From NCBI GenBank assembly GCA_037013495.1, contig CM072803.1, positions 56,743,627 to 56,807,626 on the forward strand: a stretch of DNA of 64,000 bases, written 5' to 3'. Positions 11,500 through 23,980 of this stretch are shown here, in pieces. Every line of letters starts with the position of its first letter. Within the stretch, counting starts at the first letter, position 1. Origin of the DNA: Hippophae tibetana. Taxonomy: Eukaryota; Streptophyta; Magnoliopsida; Rosales; Elaeagnaceae. The translations under genes were made by a program, and so were the position numbers. The notes beneath the pieces were generated by a model. The model did no database searches. It had not been told where the DNA came from and saw only the letters and a list, made by a program, of their open reading frames with translations.

Positions 11500-13400
11500 A
11501 ATAAAATAATAGTTGTAAAAAAGTGTTATCTTTTAAGTAAAAGAATAGTACCACGTCAAAATTTAGAACAACTTGAATCGACGATCAAACCACATACTGT
11601 CCAACCGCCTCTTAGACTATAGTAGCATCAAAAGGCACAAGTAGTGGACAATCATGGAGTAATGATTGATTAATTACTATTCACCAATGATTTGGAAAAT
11701 ATTGATTATGAATCATCCGATCATCGCTCAATTATTGTACCATTCCAATAGCAACAAAGTCTATTGATGAAGGATGTTTCAACAAACATTTCATATTCTA
11801 TAAAAAATTTAAATGTTATATATAATAAATAAAACATATAATAAAAAATAAAAATAATAGATTATCTACACCAGAAATTAAAATCTTACCATATATGATT
11901 CATCAAATAGAGGAGGACTCTTATATGGGGTAGCTATTGGATGTACATTCTCACGAAAATGTTCATCGTGGTGTGATTGATGGTAAGAATGCATAAATTG
12001 CATTCTTGACATAAAGGGAGGACCAAAAGGATGACTATATCCCATATTGGATATAGGTTGAGCACCATGAGATTATATGGGTGGCATTCCTGACATGGAT
12101 GGTGGCATGCCTGACATGAATGGTTGCATGCCTAGCCAATATAGCATGCCCTGATTGTAGTATGATGTCATGCCTAACATGTGTTGTGCTTGATATTATT
12201 TTAAAGTGACAATATCACTAAACATTAAGGCCTTAAAAGAGTTGAGTTCTTCTTCAATTTTACTATACTTCTCCTTACTAACCATCTGAGGCTTTTGTTT
12301 TGGAATATTAAAATACTTCATATAACCATCATATTGGCTACCTTTCCTAACTTAACTAGGATGCTCGCATTCAAATGCATGATATATAGCATCTCTCTCA
12401 GGCTCTTCGATTATTTCATCCCTGGATATTTGTTCTTGAATAGCTCTCTACAAATAATAAAGCAAACAAACATATCATACATTATTACATCAATTATTAA
12501 AAATCATATGGACTTTGTGTCAACCGAAATTATAACCAACTTATTTAGTTGTTCTTCTCCTAGCTTTGTCATTGGTCTTGACTTCTTCGTTTTGGGAGTC
12601 TTTGTTTCTACGTACAATTCAGATCGAGTAACCGGCCTACCCAATTCAGCTTCCTACATAAATTAAATGACATCAACTTAAATTTGAGGAAAATAAATAT
12701 AAAAATATTTATAAATTAACACAAATTAATAATACCATTCTATATCTAACTTCAGGATTTGAAGACCTCCCAGTATGATTAGGAAGAATATTATGCATTT
12801 GTATATTCTGATGTTCTTCCCTAATAATTTGAAATTCATCCGTACGTCTATAATCCATAAAGTCTTTCCAAACTTAAAGTGTAATCCATGGGTGTCCTTT
12901 AGCGATTTTGTAGAGCTCTACTTTATCAAGTGGTATATGAAAACACATAATTTCTTGCCAATTTGGAAGCTTCGTATTCCTTCCATGTTATTTGCAATCT
13001 TATAACACTTGCTCTTCCAAGTGTCATCGAATTTATAATGATTCTATAAAAACACACTACAAAATATTAGATATAATACAAAAAAGATATAATATATGTA
13101 ATTAGTTATAAAATATAAGAGACTTACTCAAACGGTTTTTCATATTTTTAAATTTTCAGCTTTGTCAACCTGAGTCCAATCATTTATATTGATTGGTATA
13201 CTTGACTTCACAAGTCTACTAATAGAGGATTTCAATTGTTGGCCATTTTCCTCTATTGTATTACCAGTAGCATCAAATAGAACGAGTACTCTATCATCTG
13301 GGTTAAGTGGAGCATCAGGTATATTCGCTCAACCCCTTCTTTTCAAATGCCCCAATAGATCATTTGGATCTACAAGCTTTGTTACCCAAGGATCCATGAA
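11500..13400 (-). pseudogene. TNPA/Ptta-like plant transposase gene of the CACTA element
   Basis: Minus-strand exon pieces show a plant En/Spm Ptta-type protein. They are about 13380-13150 (LVDPNDLLGHLKRRG, then NPDDRVLVLFDATGN), about 13030-12730 (DTWKSKCYKIANNMEG, LKDTHGLHFKFGKTFMDYRR, then HTGRSSNPEVRYRM), about 12655-12530 (EAELGRPVTRSELYVETKTP) and about 12470-12240. The C-terminal part near 12060-12150 carries repeats of the type G-M-x-P-x-M-S (see that entry). Intron-like gaps with AG/GT borders separate the pieces. Such proteins bind the subterminal repeats and help excision. Stops are present, so I call it a pseudogene. Confidence 0.7.
12050..12185 (-). repeat. Short Met/Pro/Gly-rich coding repeat in the TNPA-like gene
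   Basis: GGCATTCCTGACATGGATGG and its variants recur three to four times with about 30-bp spacing. On the minus strand they encode GMQPFMSGMPPSMSGMPP. It looks like a low-complexity linker inside the TNPA-like protein. Confidence 0.7.
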
Positions 13401-13614
13401 ATATCTACAAATAATGAAGAAATATAAATTAATTGACAATTTTAGGAACATACATATATATAAACATCCAAGAGTTATTAGAACAATATAGAACATACAT
13501 TATGTTTAATTAGGTTATTGATCATATACATATATTTCTTCACAATCACTTTGAGTCTATGATGAAGAACCATCGTCATCAATTGGATAATATATCAAGA
13601 ATAGGGTCATCATC

Positions 13615-13968
13615 TTATAAAACATCACAATGGTGAAACTCTTTTTGTGGAGGCGTTAACACAACATACCATCTTGTGTCAATTTGATCGCTCACGTAAA
13701 ATACTTGTTTTGCATGAAGTGCTAACGTGAAAGGATCATCAGTGTGACTTATCTTGGATAAATTTACAAGGGTAAATCCAAAATCATCTATTTTATATCC
13801 AACATTGATAACATCTTTAACCGAATAACACAAGAAAATTATTTCATGGAAGACCTCATAATCCAATTCCCAAATCCCTTGAATTATACCATAATATGTT
13901 ATATTAGAAAGTACAAGATTACCATCTTTTGAACTAGAAAATTGCATAGTTTTTGCAACCATCTTCAC
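13615..13968 (-). pseudogene. DUF4216-like C-terminal part of the TNP2-type transposase gene
   Basis: This open stretch of 117 codons has the features of DUF4216: ITYYGIIQGIWELDY near the start, a middle LCYSVKDV segment, YKIDDFGFTLVNLSKI, and HAKQVFYVSDQID followed by WYVVL. DUF4216 is found at the C-terminal end of CACTA TNP2 genes; its function is unknown. It lies downstream (minus strand) of the DUF4218-like block, in the expected order. Confidence 0.8.
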
Positions 13969-14504
13969 ACCACTATTCTGATTTACTTAGACTGTATCCC
14001 TAGCTTGAGTCGTAAACCTTGATCCATTAATTGTGAAATTAGAAAATGATTTGACATCCAATTTTGGACCATGTGCAAGCCATTCTAAACTTTCTGTTAT
14101 TTTATGATTGAGTTTCTTGAGTTCATCTCGAATCTATGTATACAAATACATGAAATGTGTTTAAAGCAAAGTTTTAAAACATTGCATAGAAGTACTAATG
14201 AATTCTTGTATGTGACACTTACATGGTTGCAAAACCAATTAATAAGCTCTCGCTTATGTTCATCATATAACCATTTTTTTTATAACGATGATCGATCTTC
14301 AATAAGTTTAAATGCATCCTGTAATATTATTAAAGATATATCAAGTAGATATCATCATTAATAATTAAATAAAAAATATTTTTTTGCATAAATATAAAGG
14401 TTAAACATTACTTACTCTATGTACAATTGTACCTCATTATTATTTACCAAAATGATTCAGTGTGCTTTTTCCCATTGAGTGTGATCAATAAAAAATTTCT
14501 TACT

Positions 14505-14828
14505 TCAACCAAGCATAGGGTTACCTACTTGGATCATGTGACATTCTAAGAACAACTTGTGCGTAGGATTCCCAATTTTAGTGTAACCACTAAAGTATTC
14601 AGAACAAAACTCAATGGCCTCTTCAGCAATGTAACGTTCCACTATGCATCCTTCAGATCGATTTGTATTATTTACATATCCATTAAGGACTTGCATATAT
14701 CTCTCAAAAGGATACATCCACCTTAAGTAAGTAGGACCACACAATTGAACCTCTCGAACTAAATGAACACACAAGTGAATCATTATATCGAAGAAAGAAG
14801 GAGGAAAATATTTTTCAATTAGACACAA
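14505..14828 (-). pseudogene. DUF4218-like part of the TNP2-type transposase gene
   Basis: The block MCLIEKYFPPSFFDIMIHL, then HLVREVQLCGPTYLRWMYPFERYM and a YIAEEAIEFC segment, is the well-conserved DUF4218 signature of plant CACTA transposases. It directly follows the TNP2 core and precedes DUF4216, as in intact genes. It is open over 107 codons, but the upstream pieces are frameshifted. Confidence 0.88.
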
Positions 14829-14862
14829 AGTATCTACAACATCTTTCTATAAAGATTTTAAC

Positions 14863-16210
14863 TCACCAATTGATATAGATTTCTTGCATATTGTATTGAA
14901 TAATGAAAAAATACGAATTATTGATAATCGAACATGTTTTGGAAGAATTGATCTTAGCAACTGGTAATAATTGTTGCATTAAGATATGGCAGTCATGTGA
15001 TTTTAATCCGTAAAGTTTCTTATCGGTGATAAACACAAAATTTCTTAAGTTAGATGAGTAACCATCAGGAACTTTCACACCCACAAAACATTTACAAAAT
15101 ACATCCTTCTCTTTTGTTGACATTGTATATAATGTTGGTGGCAAGTATGTTCGATTCTTATCATTTTCCACTATTGGTGCCAATTCAGGTTGTATGTCTA
15201 GTTTCTTTAAATCTAGTCTTACTTTAATTACATCCTTTGTTTTTCCAGGTATATTAAGTAATGTGCCAATTAAGCTCTCACATACACTTTCTCAATATGA
15301 ATGACATCTAAGATGTGACGAATGTGTAGGTCTTTCCAATAAGATAATTCCCAAAATATTGATTTTTTATTCCAAAAACCATGGTTTACTGATTCTCCTT
15401 CTTTTTCACTTTCACATTTTTCATTAGTTGACCTCTTTCGTTTCCCTACCTTAGTAAGTATTACTTTTTTCATCTTTCTATATCGTTTGAATGTCATACC
15501 ATTCAATTGCCTTAATATCTCAACACCTTGCAAAAGTTCGGGGTGCATAATCATGATCTTCTTCACCATTGAACGGTTTCTTTTGGTATCTAAATTTGTG
15601 TTCAGATGGCAAAAATCTTCTATATCTTCTATAAGACATCTTTTGTCCATAAACAAGATAAGTTGCAGAAGTGTCGTCACTAAATATAGGGCATCTCTTG
15701 TAATATTTTGTTGCATGTCTTGATAAGTTCCCATAGGTAGGAAAATCATTAATTGTCCATAAAAAAGCCCCCCTTAAAGTTAAAGTGTTCTTCTTTATGT
15801 GCATCATAAACATTTACACTGTCATTCCACAATGTCTTTAAATCATCTATCAAAGGCTGCAATTATACATCATTATCAACACTGAGTTATTTCGATCCTG
15901 AGATCAATAATGTTAACATCATGAATTTTCTTTTCATACACAACCAATGAGGAAGGTTGTATCTTATCATAATTGTTGGCCAACAACTATATCTACTACT
16001 AAGGGAACTATATGGATTAATTTCATCAGCAACAATGGCAAGACGAAGATTGCGTGGATCAGATGTAAATTTAGGGGATAAATTATCTACTACTTTCCAA
16101 TTTGAAAAATCACAAGGACAACGTAGCACCCCATCATCAGATCGATTATCTGAATACCAAGTTAATATCTTTGATGTCTCTTTACTTTTGAACAACCTGC
16201 TCAATTTTAT
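14863..16210 (-). pseudogene. TNP2-type transposase core of the CACTA element (frameshifted)
   Basis: Three or more overlapping frames on the minus strand carry TNP2. The first piece, 16204-15887, has RLAIVADEINPYSSLSSRYS followed by YNLPHWLCMK; the Asp of the VADE segment is a catalytic candidate. Then 15813-15600 carries GAFLWTINDFPTYGNLS, 15400-15270 carries WNKKSIFWELSYWKDLHIRH and DVIHIEK, and 15183-14960 carries KLYGLKSHDCHILMQQLLPV. Frame changes occur near 15830, 15560 and 15260. This is the catalytic transposase that cuts and joins the CACTA ends. It is inactive here. Confidence 0.88.
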
Positions 16211-16885
16211 ATTTTAACATCCAAGATTTGTCTATTTTCTATTAATGACATTAATTAAGCATATTAATTATGTATCCAATCAATATATTTCAAATATTAT
16301 TATATATGAATTTTTTAATTATTAGAATATATATCAAAACATACATAATACAAAAAATTATTATTTTAATCATTCTAAAATTGTATTACTTTTACTTAAT
16401 AAACTATAATTATTTATATGTAAATAAATTTATCCACATACGGTAAATATTCTAGTCCCTCAAACTCACAACATCTAGATATTATTTCCATAGAAAATAA
16501 GTCAAACATATAATAGCATGCATAATACAAAACATACATAAATAAAAAATTTACACAAAAAATAACACAAACTGAATAATAAGTGTGTAGGTTTAATAGA
16601 AATACTTACAAGAGTAAATGTAATGACTAAATAAAAGAAATGAAGAAAAAAATGATGTTTTGTAAGTGAGAAAATGGGTATAAAAAATTTGAATATTTCG
16701 CTTGAAAAAATAGGGGATCTAAAAGATAATTTGGAGAGAAGAAAACACACTAAACGATGTTGAAAATGGTGATCGAAGGTGACCAAAAAATGAGAAAGAG
16801 TGGAGGAGGTAAAACTCAGTTTTGATTTTTTTTAGTGTTGCAAATTGAAAATGATGTTCTCATGGAGAAGAGAGAAGAGAAATGG

Positions 16886-17550
16886 AATGCACATGTATTT
16901 TTTTATTTTAATTGTTTTTAAAATTGAAATTAATTAAACAATAATTTTTTTTTTATTTTTTTGGTCAATTATTTTTTAAGATTTTAATTAACTATATATC
17001 TTTTATATTTTTTTGAAAACTTTTTCTGTATTGTGTTTTTCATACTATTCAAATTCGATGACTACGTAAGGAATGCATGTACATAAAATTAAGTATGTAT
17101 CCACGTGCATTTTTTATTTTAATATTTTTTAAAATTAAAATTAAACAATACAATTTTTTTATTTTTTTGGTAAATTATTTTTTAAGAACTTAATTAACTA
17201 TAGGCTTTTTATATTTTTTTGAAATTGTTTTTGTATATTATGTTTTTCATGCTATCCAAATTCGATAACTATGTATGAAAAACATGTACATAAAATTAAG
17301 TACGTATCCACGTGCATTTTTTTTTATTTTAACAGTTTTTAAAATTGAAATAAAACAATAATTTTTTTTATTTTTTTGGTCAATTATGTTTTAAGATTTA
17401 ATTAACTGTAGACTTTTTATATTTTCGCTCATAAAATTTTTTGTATTGTGTTTTTCATGCTATCTAAATTCAATAATTACGTATAAAAAACATGTACATA
17501 CAATTAAGTATGTCCAAATTTAATTTTGAACAGTTTAAATAAAATAATAA
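16886..17550. repeat. ~210-bp tandem repeat near the 3' end of the CACTA element
   Basis: The phrase CAC[A/G]TG[C/T]ATTTTTTATTTTAA followed by TTTTTAAAATTGAAAT begins at about 16889, 17102 and 17311 (spacing 213 and 209). It is followed by TGTTTTTCATGCTATCCAAATTCGAT-like and CATGTACATAAAATTAAGTA-like phrases. A fourth unit is partial. The units are subterminal, so they may contain TNPA-like binding sites. Confidence 0.8.
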
Positions 17551-17574
17551 TTGACCAAAAAAAATTAATTATAT

Positions 17575-17653
17575 GGATAGCATCAGTTGACACGTAAAAT
17601 CGAAGCTACACGTAGGACGTAGCGTTGGTTATATGTGTCAACCGATGCTATCC
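17575..17653. repeat. Subterminal hairpin of the CACTA element
   Basis: GGATAGCATCAGTTGACACGT and, about 40 bp on, the reverse complement of GGATAGCATCGGTTGACACAT form 21-bp arms with two mismatches, around a CGTAGGACGTAGCG-type loop. It lies within 190 bp of the element end. Confidence 0.75.
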
Positions 17654-17766
17654 ACGTCTGTAGCGTCAGTTTTTCACCGAACTGACTTTAAATTGATTAT
17701 ACGTCGGTTTTATCCAACAACTAATTTTACATATCGACTTAAATACCACATTTTTTAGTAGTGTTT

Positions 17767-19260
17767 AGAAAAATATGATCATTCTCTTTGAGGTTCAAAG
17801 GTTGTTATCCACTATCAGTATAACTCTTGTGCCAATTCTAAGTTATATGAAGCTTTTCCATATTCAGATATTTTAATTATGTCTTGAATAAGACTTGTCT
17901 TCATCATGCTATAATTATTATCTTTGGCTTAACACTTCAAAGATTTATAGGGTTGATTGTGTATTACTTCGCCAGGGTTTATCCTAATAAGTATAATAAT
18001 TGTTGTTGTAAAGGAATCCATTTAGTGATAATTATTCGATTTAATTTCTTCTATACTCCATAGCATATGTTTGCATGATATTCTCTAGTATTTGAATAAT
18101 CCTTTTATACTGTCAATTAGTTTCAGAATGATATATTGTATTATGCAATAGTTCCATTTACAATGCTTATTGTAACAATTCTACAAACAAGAGAAATAAT
18201 TTCAGAACTTGATCTAATACAATTGACTTTGATATACCATGCAGTCATGCAATTTCTTATAAAATCATTCACTAAATATCGAGTTTTATTTTGTCATCAT
18301 CTAATGTAGTTTGCTGGAAATTAACCTATATCATTTTTCACTTTGTTCCATTAATCAATTCTCTTAAAATCATAATAAATCGTATACTTTCAATATGTAC
18401 TATAAATTCTATATTTTTTTCTCTATGGTTCCTTGCCTTAAAACGTTTTCATCTGAAACTGATATCTTCCCATTGAAAACAAAATGGTTCAATAACAGAA
18501 GTCTAACAATACATCATTTCTCCTTCCAATAATCTTCACCATGCTTCAAAAAAATTAGGACTGTTAAATTGGGCTATTTATTATTATTGGGGTTGAACAT
18601 CAAGTTATTATTATCTCTCATCATCTAGTAAATTTGACCTGTAATCCTTCTATCATTCAAGTGTTTTGCTGGATATAAGTATCTTTTGTATGACAACTTT
18701 AACTTAAGATTTAGGAGTATCTATTGTTTGATTTGTTTAGATGATATTGTATAATGAAATCGTAATCCTTAAAGATAGTTCACCCATAAGTCCATTCAAA
18801 CTCAAGACTCTTCCACATCTCTATGGAAAAATGAAACAGTTTGTTAGCTCCTTATCAACTCATGTGTTAGGGTGTGCAAAGTATTTTTATTTATTATGAT
18901 TTGACAATTCTATCATCGAATTTTCCATATATTATGCTAATATCATTATTGTCCTAAGTTGATCTATGTATTCTTAATGGATCAATCTTAGTTTAATACT
19001 CTAATTCTTAAGGTTGATTCCTTTGAATTGTACATATGGTCATCTTTTAAAATCAAGCAAATGAGGCAAATATTCAAGTGTAATCAAATCCTTTGCAAAG
19101 CTTATTGCAATAAGAGAATTTAAATGACTTTACTGTCCAAGATTCACAAATGTGTTTCTTACCTTTTGGTAGCAAATGAACAAATGGTTTGATTGAGGTG
19201 CAAGGATCCCTAGAGTACTTCTTCAAAATAATGTATAGTTTCCAATTTAATCAACAAAAT
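17767..19260 (-). pseudogene. Ty3/gypsy (Del/Tekay-like) integrase and upstream pol remnant
   Basis: On the minus strand around 18130-17990 the reading shows YKRIIQILENIMQTYAMEYR and then a FLYNNNYY motif, the end of a gypsy integrase core. Upstream (18360-18160) GISKSIVLDQVLKLF corresponds to the segment with the second catalytic Asp, which here reads with changes. Nearer 17900-17770 is the linker with ASYNLELAQELY. Stops and frameshifts are frequent. Weak pol-like reading continues to about 19200. The reading resumes at 8842 on the other side of the CACTA element. Confidence 0.6.
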
Positions 19261-20708
19261 TATATTTTTCTTATATTAAAGAAAAATTGAAAATAATGCG
19301 TTTACATCCTTTCTATTTAAAATTAATTTATTCCACTATTCCTCAATAATAATGATTATTTTAATGCTGAGTTGCCATTGTTCATGTTTGTTTTTTGAAA
19401 AATTATTTGTACTTAATAATTAGAGTTGTGTTGTGTTTTTTTTTTAAATGTTATTCTGCTTGCGTATGTTTCTAAATATTTTGTACGGGTTGCTAACTCA
19501 GCTTTTGAGTCCTCTCAATTTTAATTGGTTTTGTTTCCAACAACACCCATAAAACAGTTCCTTTTTTTCTTTTTCTTTTTCTTCTCCTTCATAACGAGCA
19601 TTAGAGGTAAAGTTGTGGGAGAGGTGATAAGAAATGAAAAAAAAATCATATAATAAGTTTGTCTGGTATTTTGTTCTAGTTTCATGTGGAGTTTTTGTTA
19701 GTATTTCTTATACTGTTAAAGCTTCATGGAATCTTTTATGAATCAGCCCAATTTAATGGATTTTTAAAATATATTCTTAAAATTCTATTTAATTAAAATA
19801 TTAATTTTGATCTTAAATCCCCATGCTTAGAATAAATAACAACAAAAAGAAAACATTCTTGAAAAGAATATGAAGAAAAATGGTTGCCGAAAATTTTTAA
19901 ACAATAAATTACACCAAATGAATATAAAACATTTCAAATTTAATTGTAATAGTACCCATAAAAGAGGAGGAAAATACAAATATTACACTCAAAACAACTA
20001 AATTTGTAACCTCATTTATTGTTTCTTTTTTAATTGAAAAAACCTCTTGTAAAATTTTAATATTTCCCCAATCTAAAAAATTTCGTTCATGGTGAACCAC
20101 AATTTTAATTGAATTCTATTAAATTTAAATTCAATTGTAAATCAATTTAGTATAAGATTTGTTTTATGAGTGTCTTAAAGCTTATTGTTCTTTGCTACCA
20201 CAAACATGGTACCTTCAGTACCTTGTACCTATAGCTTAAAATCACAAGAAACAATAAATTTGAACCGGTGGTAAGGAGTATATATGAATGAAGCCTATCT
20301 TACACCAATTTTCTATTAAATTTACCAAAATTTCACTAGATGATCATAATTATTTTAATGTTGATAGTAAAAATTTATTGTAAATAAAAACTAATGTATT
20401 GACCAAGAAAATCCAAATTAATTTTAATTTATAATATAGGCATCTTAAATAGCTGTTTTATGTTAATACATAAACTTCTAATGTTATTTTGTTTAAAGAT
20501 TTAGTTGCTGTTCATTTTATTAATACACTTATCGTTGTATAGATGTATAAGATTTATACAGTTGTATAGATGTATAAAATTACTGTTATGAGTACTTTAG
20601 TCATTACTTTTCAAGTTATAAAGAGAATTAATGGTAGTATTGTCAAATCATTAAAATGTAAGACATTTTGGGATTTTCGTTCATTGAAATCAAACTAACT
20701 CTTTTATA
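19261..20708. other. AT-rich spacer before the hAT element
   Basis: I see no gene here. A pyrimidine microsatellite (CTTTTTTTCTTTTTCTTTTTC) lies near 19560, and ATTGTATAGATGTATAA is repeated near 20537-20578. The minus-strand open stretch 19909-20100 has no recognisable motif. Confidence 0.5.
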
Positions 20709-20716
20709 ACAGATAT

Positions 20717-20890
20717 TAGGGGTGTCTATGGTCCGATCCGGTCCGGTTTTGCCTAAAAAACTTTTAACCAAACCGGACCGTTCATATAGTTGAAACCGGA
20801 CCGGACTGGACCATTCGGCTATCTAAAATGTCAAAACCGAACAGTTTGGTCCGGTTTGATTAACGGTTTTGAACGGTTTTTAACAATTAA
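20717..20890. repeat. hAT left terminal repeat and subterminal CCGG-rich motifs
   Basis: After TAGGGGTGTC come TCCGATCCGGTCCGGTTTT, AACCAAACCGGACCG and GGTCCGGTTTGATTAACGG, in both orientations. The same words crowd 28520-28690. In other hAT elements, short repeats of this type are transposase binding sites; that role is inferred here. Confidence 0.8.
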
Positions 20891-21212
20891 TAATAAATAA
20901 ATATGATTGAGTTTAATATGATATAATTTAATAGGATGTAATCAAATATAATGCTCATTTATAATCATACATAGATAGATATTATTGTTAAATACATAAA
21001 TACATAAATAAGATGTTATCAAAATCTAAAATAAAAAAAAAGATTAGACATAAAGAAATAAATTCTAAATATCTCATTTACAAAGAATTCTTAAACATAT
21101 ACAAACATCAAAACTCACAATCAACAACAATACATCATTAGATAATAATATTTAAAACTTACCCATTATTAATCATCAACGATCATTGTAGTGTCTTTAA
21201 TGAACTTTACAA

Positions 21213-23330
21213 TCAAACAAAATCAACATCTTCATAAATGTCTAGGTCATCATTGTATTCTGGTAAGAGGACATTGTCATTATTAATGGAAGAACGAAAC
21301 CAATTTTGACTACATACTAATGTCTCTACCATTTTAGGATTCAAAGAACTCCTAAATGGATCAAGAATGCGCCCTCGTGTGCTTAAAGCTGATTCTGATG
21401 CAACAGTTGAAACTTGAATTGCTAACACATCACGTGCAATGAGAGAGATGATAGGAAACCTAAAATAATTTTCCCTCTACCATTTTAATATATCAAACTT
21501 ATCCAACATGACATTTTCACATTGGGTGTTCAAATATTTCTCAACCTCGGTTTTCAACTCCAAACTATTTTTCTCCTCTAATCGTTTAAGAAACTTCAAC
21601 TTTCTTGCTTACTCAGATGAAGGAATCCTTCCTATTACATCTTGTGATTGAGTCACATTAGATTGAAAATCTTTTCCATGTACTAACATATAGTAAGCTT
21701 TGAACAGATCCATAAAAGTATTTTTGACATTATCTCTCAATTTTTAAACAATTTCTAAATCATAAATCTCTTCAAATAAGAATTCCAAATACTCTAATTT
21801 GTACCTTGGATCAAGTACAAATGCAACATACAACATCTTATTACTCTTGTCTATATTTCCCCAATACTTCTCAAATTTTGTTTTCATGCTAATAGACATA
21901 TTTTTCAACAACAAGTCATCAGAACCACACCATGTAAGTATTTGAGATTGAATGTTATGTAGTTCTGTAAAATATAAATTTGAAGTGGTGCATAAAGATG
22001 CACTGAATGCTAAAGTAGAGTCATAAAAAGTTTTCAAAAACTTGACAAAAACACCAGCATTCTTCCAATCATCTAATGTTGGCGGCCTAACATTTGATCG
22101 CTCCTCATGAAAATAAGAAATAAAGTTTGTTCCTTTCTCTTCTTCAAGACGATCAAATGCTTTTTGAAAATCTAAAGAATATTTTAACATTAGATATGTG
22201 TAGTTCCATCTTGTAGGCACGTCTAGCATGACACTTCCTTTGGACTCAATATTTTCTTTAATAGCACACATTTTAAACTTTTGTAATCTCAAAGGAGAGG
22301 ATCTAACATATCTCACAGCACAACGAATACTCATAATAGTACTATGAGGATCTTTAAGTCCTTCTCTTACAATCAAATTCAAAATGTGAGCACAACATCG
22401 CATATGAAAGAACTCTCCACTCATAACAAGTCCATCATTCCAATTTTTTAGCTTCCTTTTCAAGTATGACACAACAGTATCATTTGAGGAAGCATTATCA
22501 AGTGTTATGGTGAATACCTTACATATACCCCAATCACGCAAACTCTGTTCTATCACTCTCCCAATTGTATCACCTTTATGATTCTCAACTTGACAAAATT
22601 TTATAATTCTCTTTTGTAATTTCCAATCTTTGTCAATATAATGAGTGGTTAGACAAATATAATTAATATTTTGAATTGAATTCTAACAATCACTAGTAAG
22701 ACAAACTCTTTGCTTTTCACTTATGAAAAAGTTCTTCAAACTTTTTTTCTCATCTAAATAAAGTTGAAACACATCTCTAGAAATTGTTTGCCGAGATGGC
22801 ACATGAAACTTAGGACAAATTTCAGATATAAAATCTTTAAATCCCTCACCCTCAACAAACCTAAAAGACTATTCATCAATAATAATCATTTTATTCAAAA
22901 CAACTCTAGCACGTTTTGCATCAAATGATACAGCAACTAATTTATGAGTTGTTCTATCATCCTCTCTTTTATGTGTTTGAAAACTTAACATCTTTTGTCC
23001 TTTATCTACTTCTATAGGAATCTTCTTACATAAATTTTTGAAGTGATGTATCATTGAAGTAGTTACATTCCTTGTGGGATGAGCAGCATAACTTTTTTTA
23101 CAATAATGACATGTAGCTCTAGGATTTTCCACATCATAGGGTAAAATATATGAAAAATGATTCCATATTTCTGACCTAAAAGTTTTTGGTTTCTTCATAT
23201 CAGATTCATTATCGGGGTGAACATTACTTACTTCTATTCCCCTTTTTGAAGATGAGTCATTTAAATTCTGTGGTGGATTTTCCATTTCATTCAGATAAAT
23301 TTCAAGTTCAATGTCTTCAATCATAAACAT
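21213..23330 (-). pseudogene. hAT transposase with BED zinc finger and hATC domain, five in-frame stops
   Basis: The minus-strand reading is collinear in one frame from 23330 to 21213, about 700 codons, the usual size. Residues 54-103 form a BED zinc finger (SEIWNHF, C74-x2-C77, His95/96, C101). The catalytic core has TLDNASSND (first acidic residue) and MRCCAHILNLIV, then VPTRWNYTYLMLK. The C-terminus is the hATC dimerisation domain (LSTRGRILDPFRSSL and an NWFR end). In-frame stops occur at about 22869, 22682, 21744, 21612 and 21472; two of them (22682, 21472) sit where a Trp is expected in the family. No frameshift is needed, so the copy died mainly by point changes. Confidence 0.93.
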
Positions 23331-23980
23331 AGTAAAGTCTGTAAATTGACTTGGTCCAATAAACTCATGTACATCATCACCTATATATAGAATATAGATT
23401 AGTACATATTCTTAATATATTAAAATATTACTTTTTGTACTTAATCAAAAATCATTTCAAAACTAACATAATATCAATCACCAAAGTGTAACATTCTAGC
23501 ATAGGACAACAATCTAGGACATTACCTTGAATTTGAGGGTTTCACAAAATGTTTGGTGCCACTACATTACAAAGATGGTAATTTTGTACAATTGAATGCT
23601 AATAAAAACTGTTTTTTTATTATTTATTAACTTTGTGGATTAGTTACATTTAAAATATAATTATCTGCATAAATATTTAGTTTATAGTTGCATTACCTGC
23701 ATATATGATATCAGGCGTTAATGAATTAATAATACAGTTTGGTATTCAGAAACTTTATGCAATCTATAACAATATTAATTTAAACATTGTTTATGTACAT
23801 TTTAAAAATTAAGAACTAATATGATTTAATAAGAACCTATAAAACAAAAACACCACAATTTATGTACATTTTATAACAAAAATACAGATTATATATAAAT
23901 CATATATAAAAATTTATATTAACAAATCATGTTAATAAAAAAAACACATTTAATTGTAAAGATCAATGTATTCTATGAAC
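23331..23980. other. Region upstream of the hAT transposase gene
   Basis: This is AT-rich, non-coding sequence between the transposase start and the amplified unit. A TATATATAG run at about 23383 could serve as a TATA box for minus-strand transcription, but the true transcript start is not visible. Confidence 0.35.

Larger units (their letters stand above)
8843..17763 (-). mobile_element. CACTA (En/Spm) DNA transposon, complete ends, decayed genes
   Basis: The left end is CACTACTACAAAA (8843) and the right end is TTTTTTAGTAGTG (to 17763), the canonical CACTA terminal inverted repeats. The flanks are TTT at 8840-8842 and TTT at 17764-17766, the 3-bp target duplication this superfamily makes. 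The genes run on the minus strand: TNP2-type transposase and DUF4218/4216-like parts (about 16210-13615), then a TNPA/Ptta-like gene (about 13400-11500) leading into a Ulp1-like protease (about 11450-10166). Stops and frameshifts in the transposase make it non-autonomous now. Length is 8921 bp, normal for autonomous CACTA elements. Confidence 0.95.
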
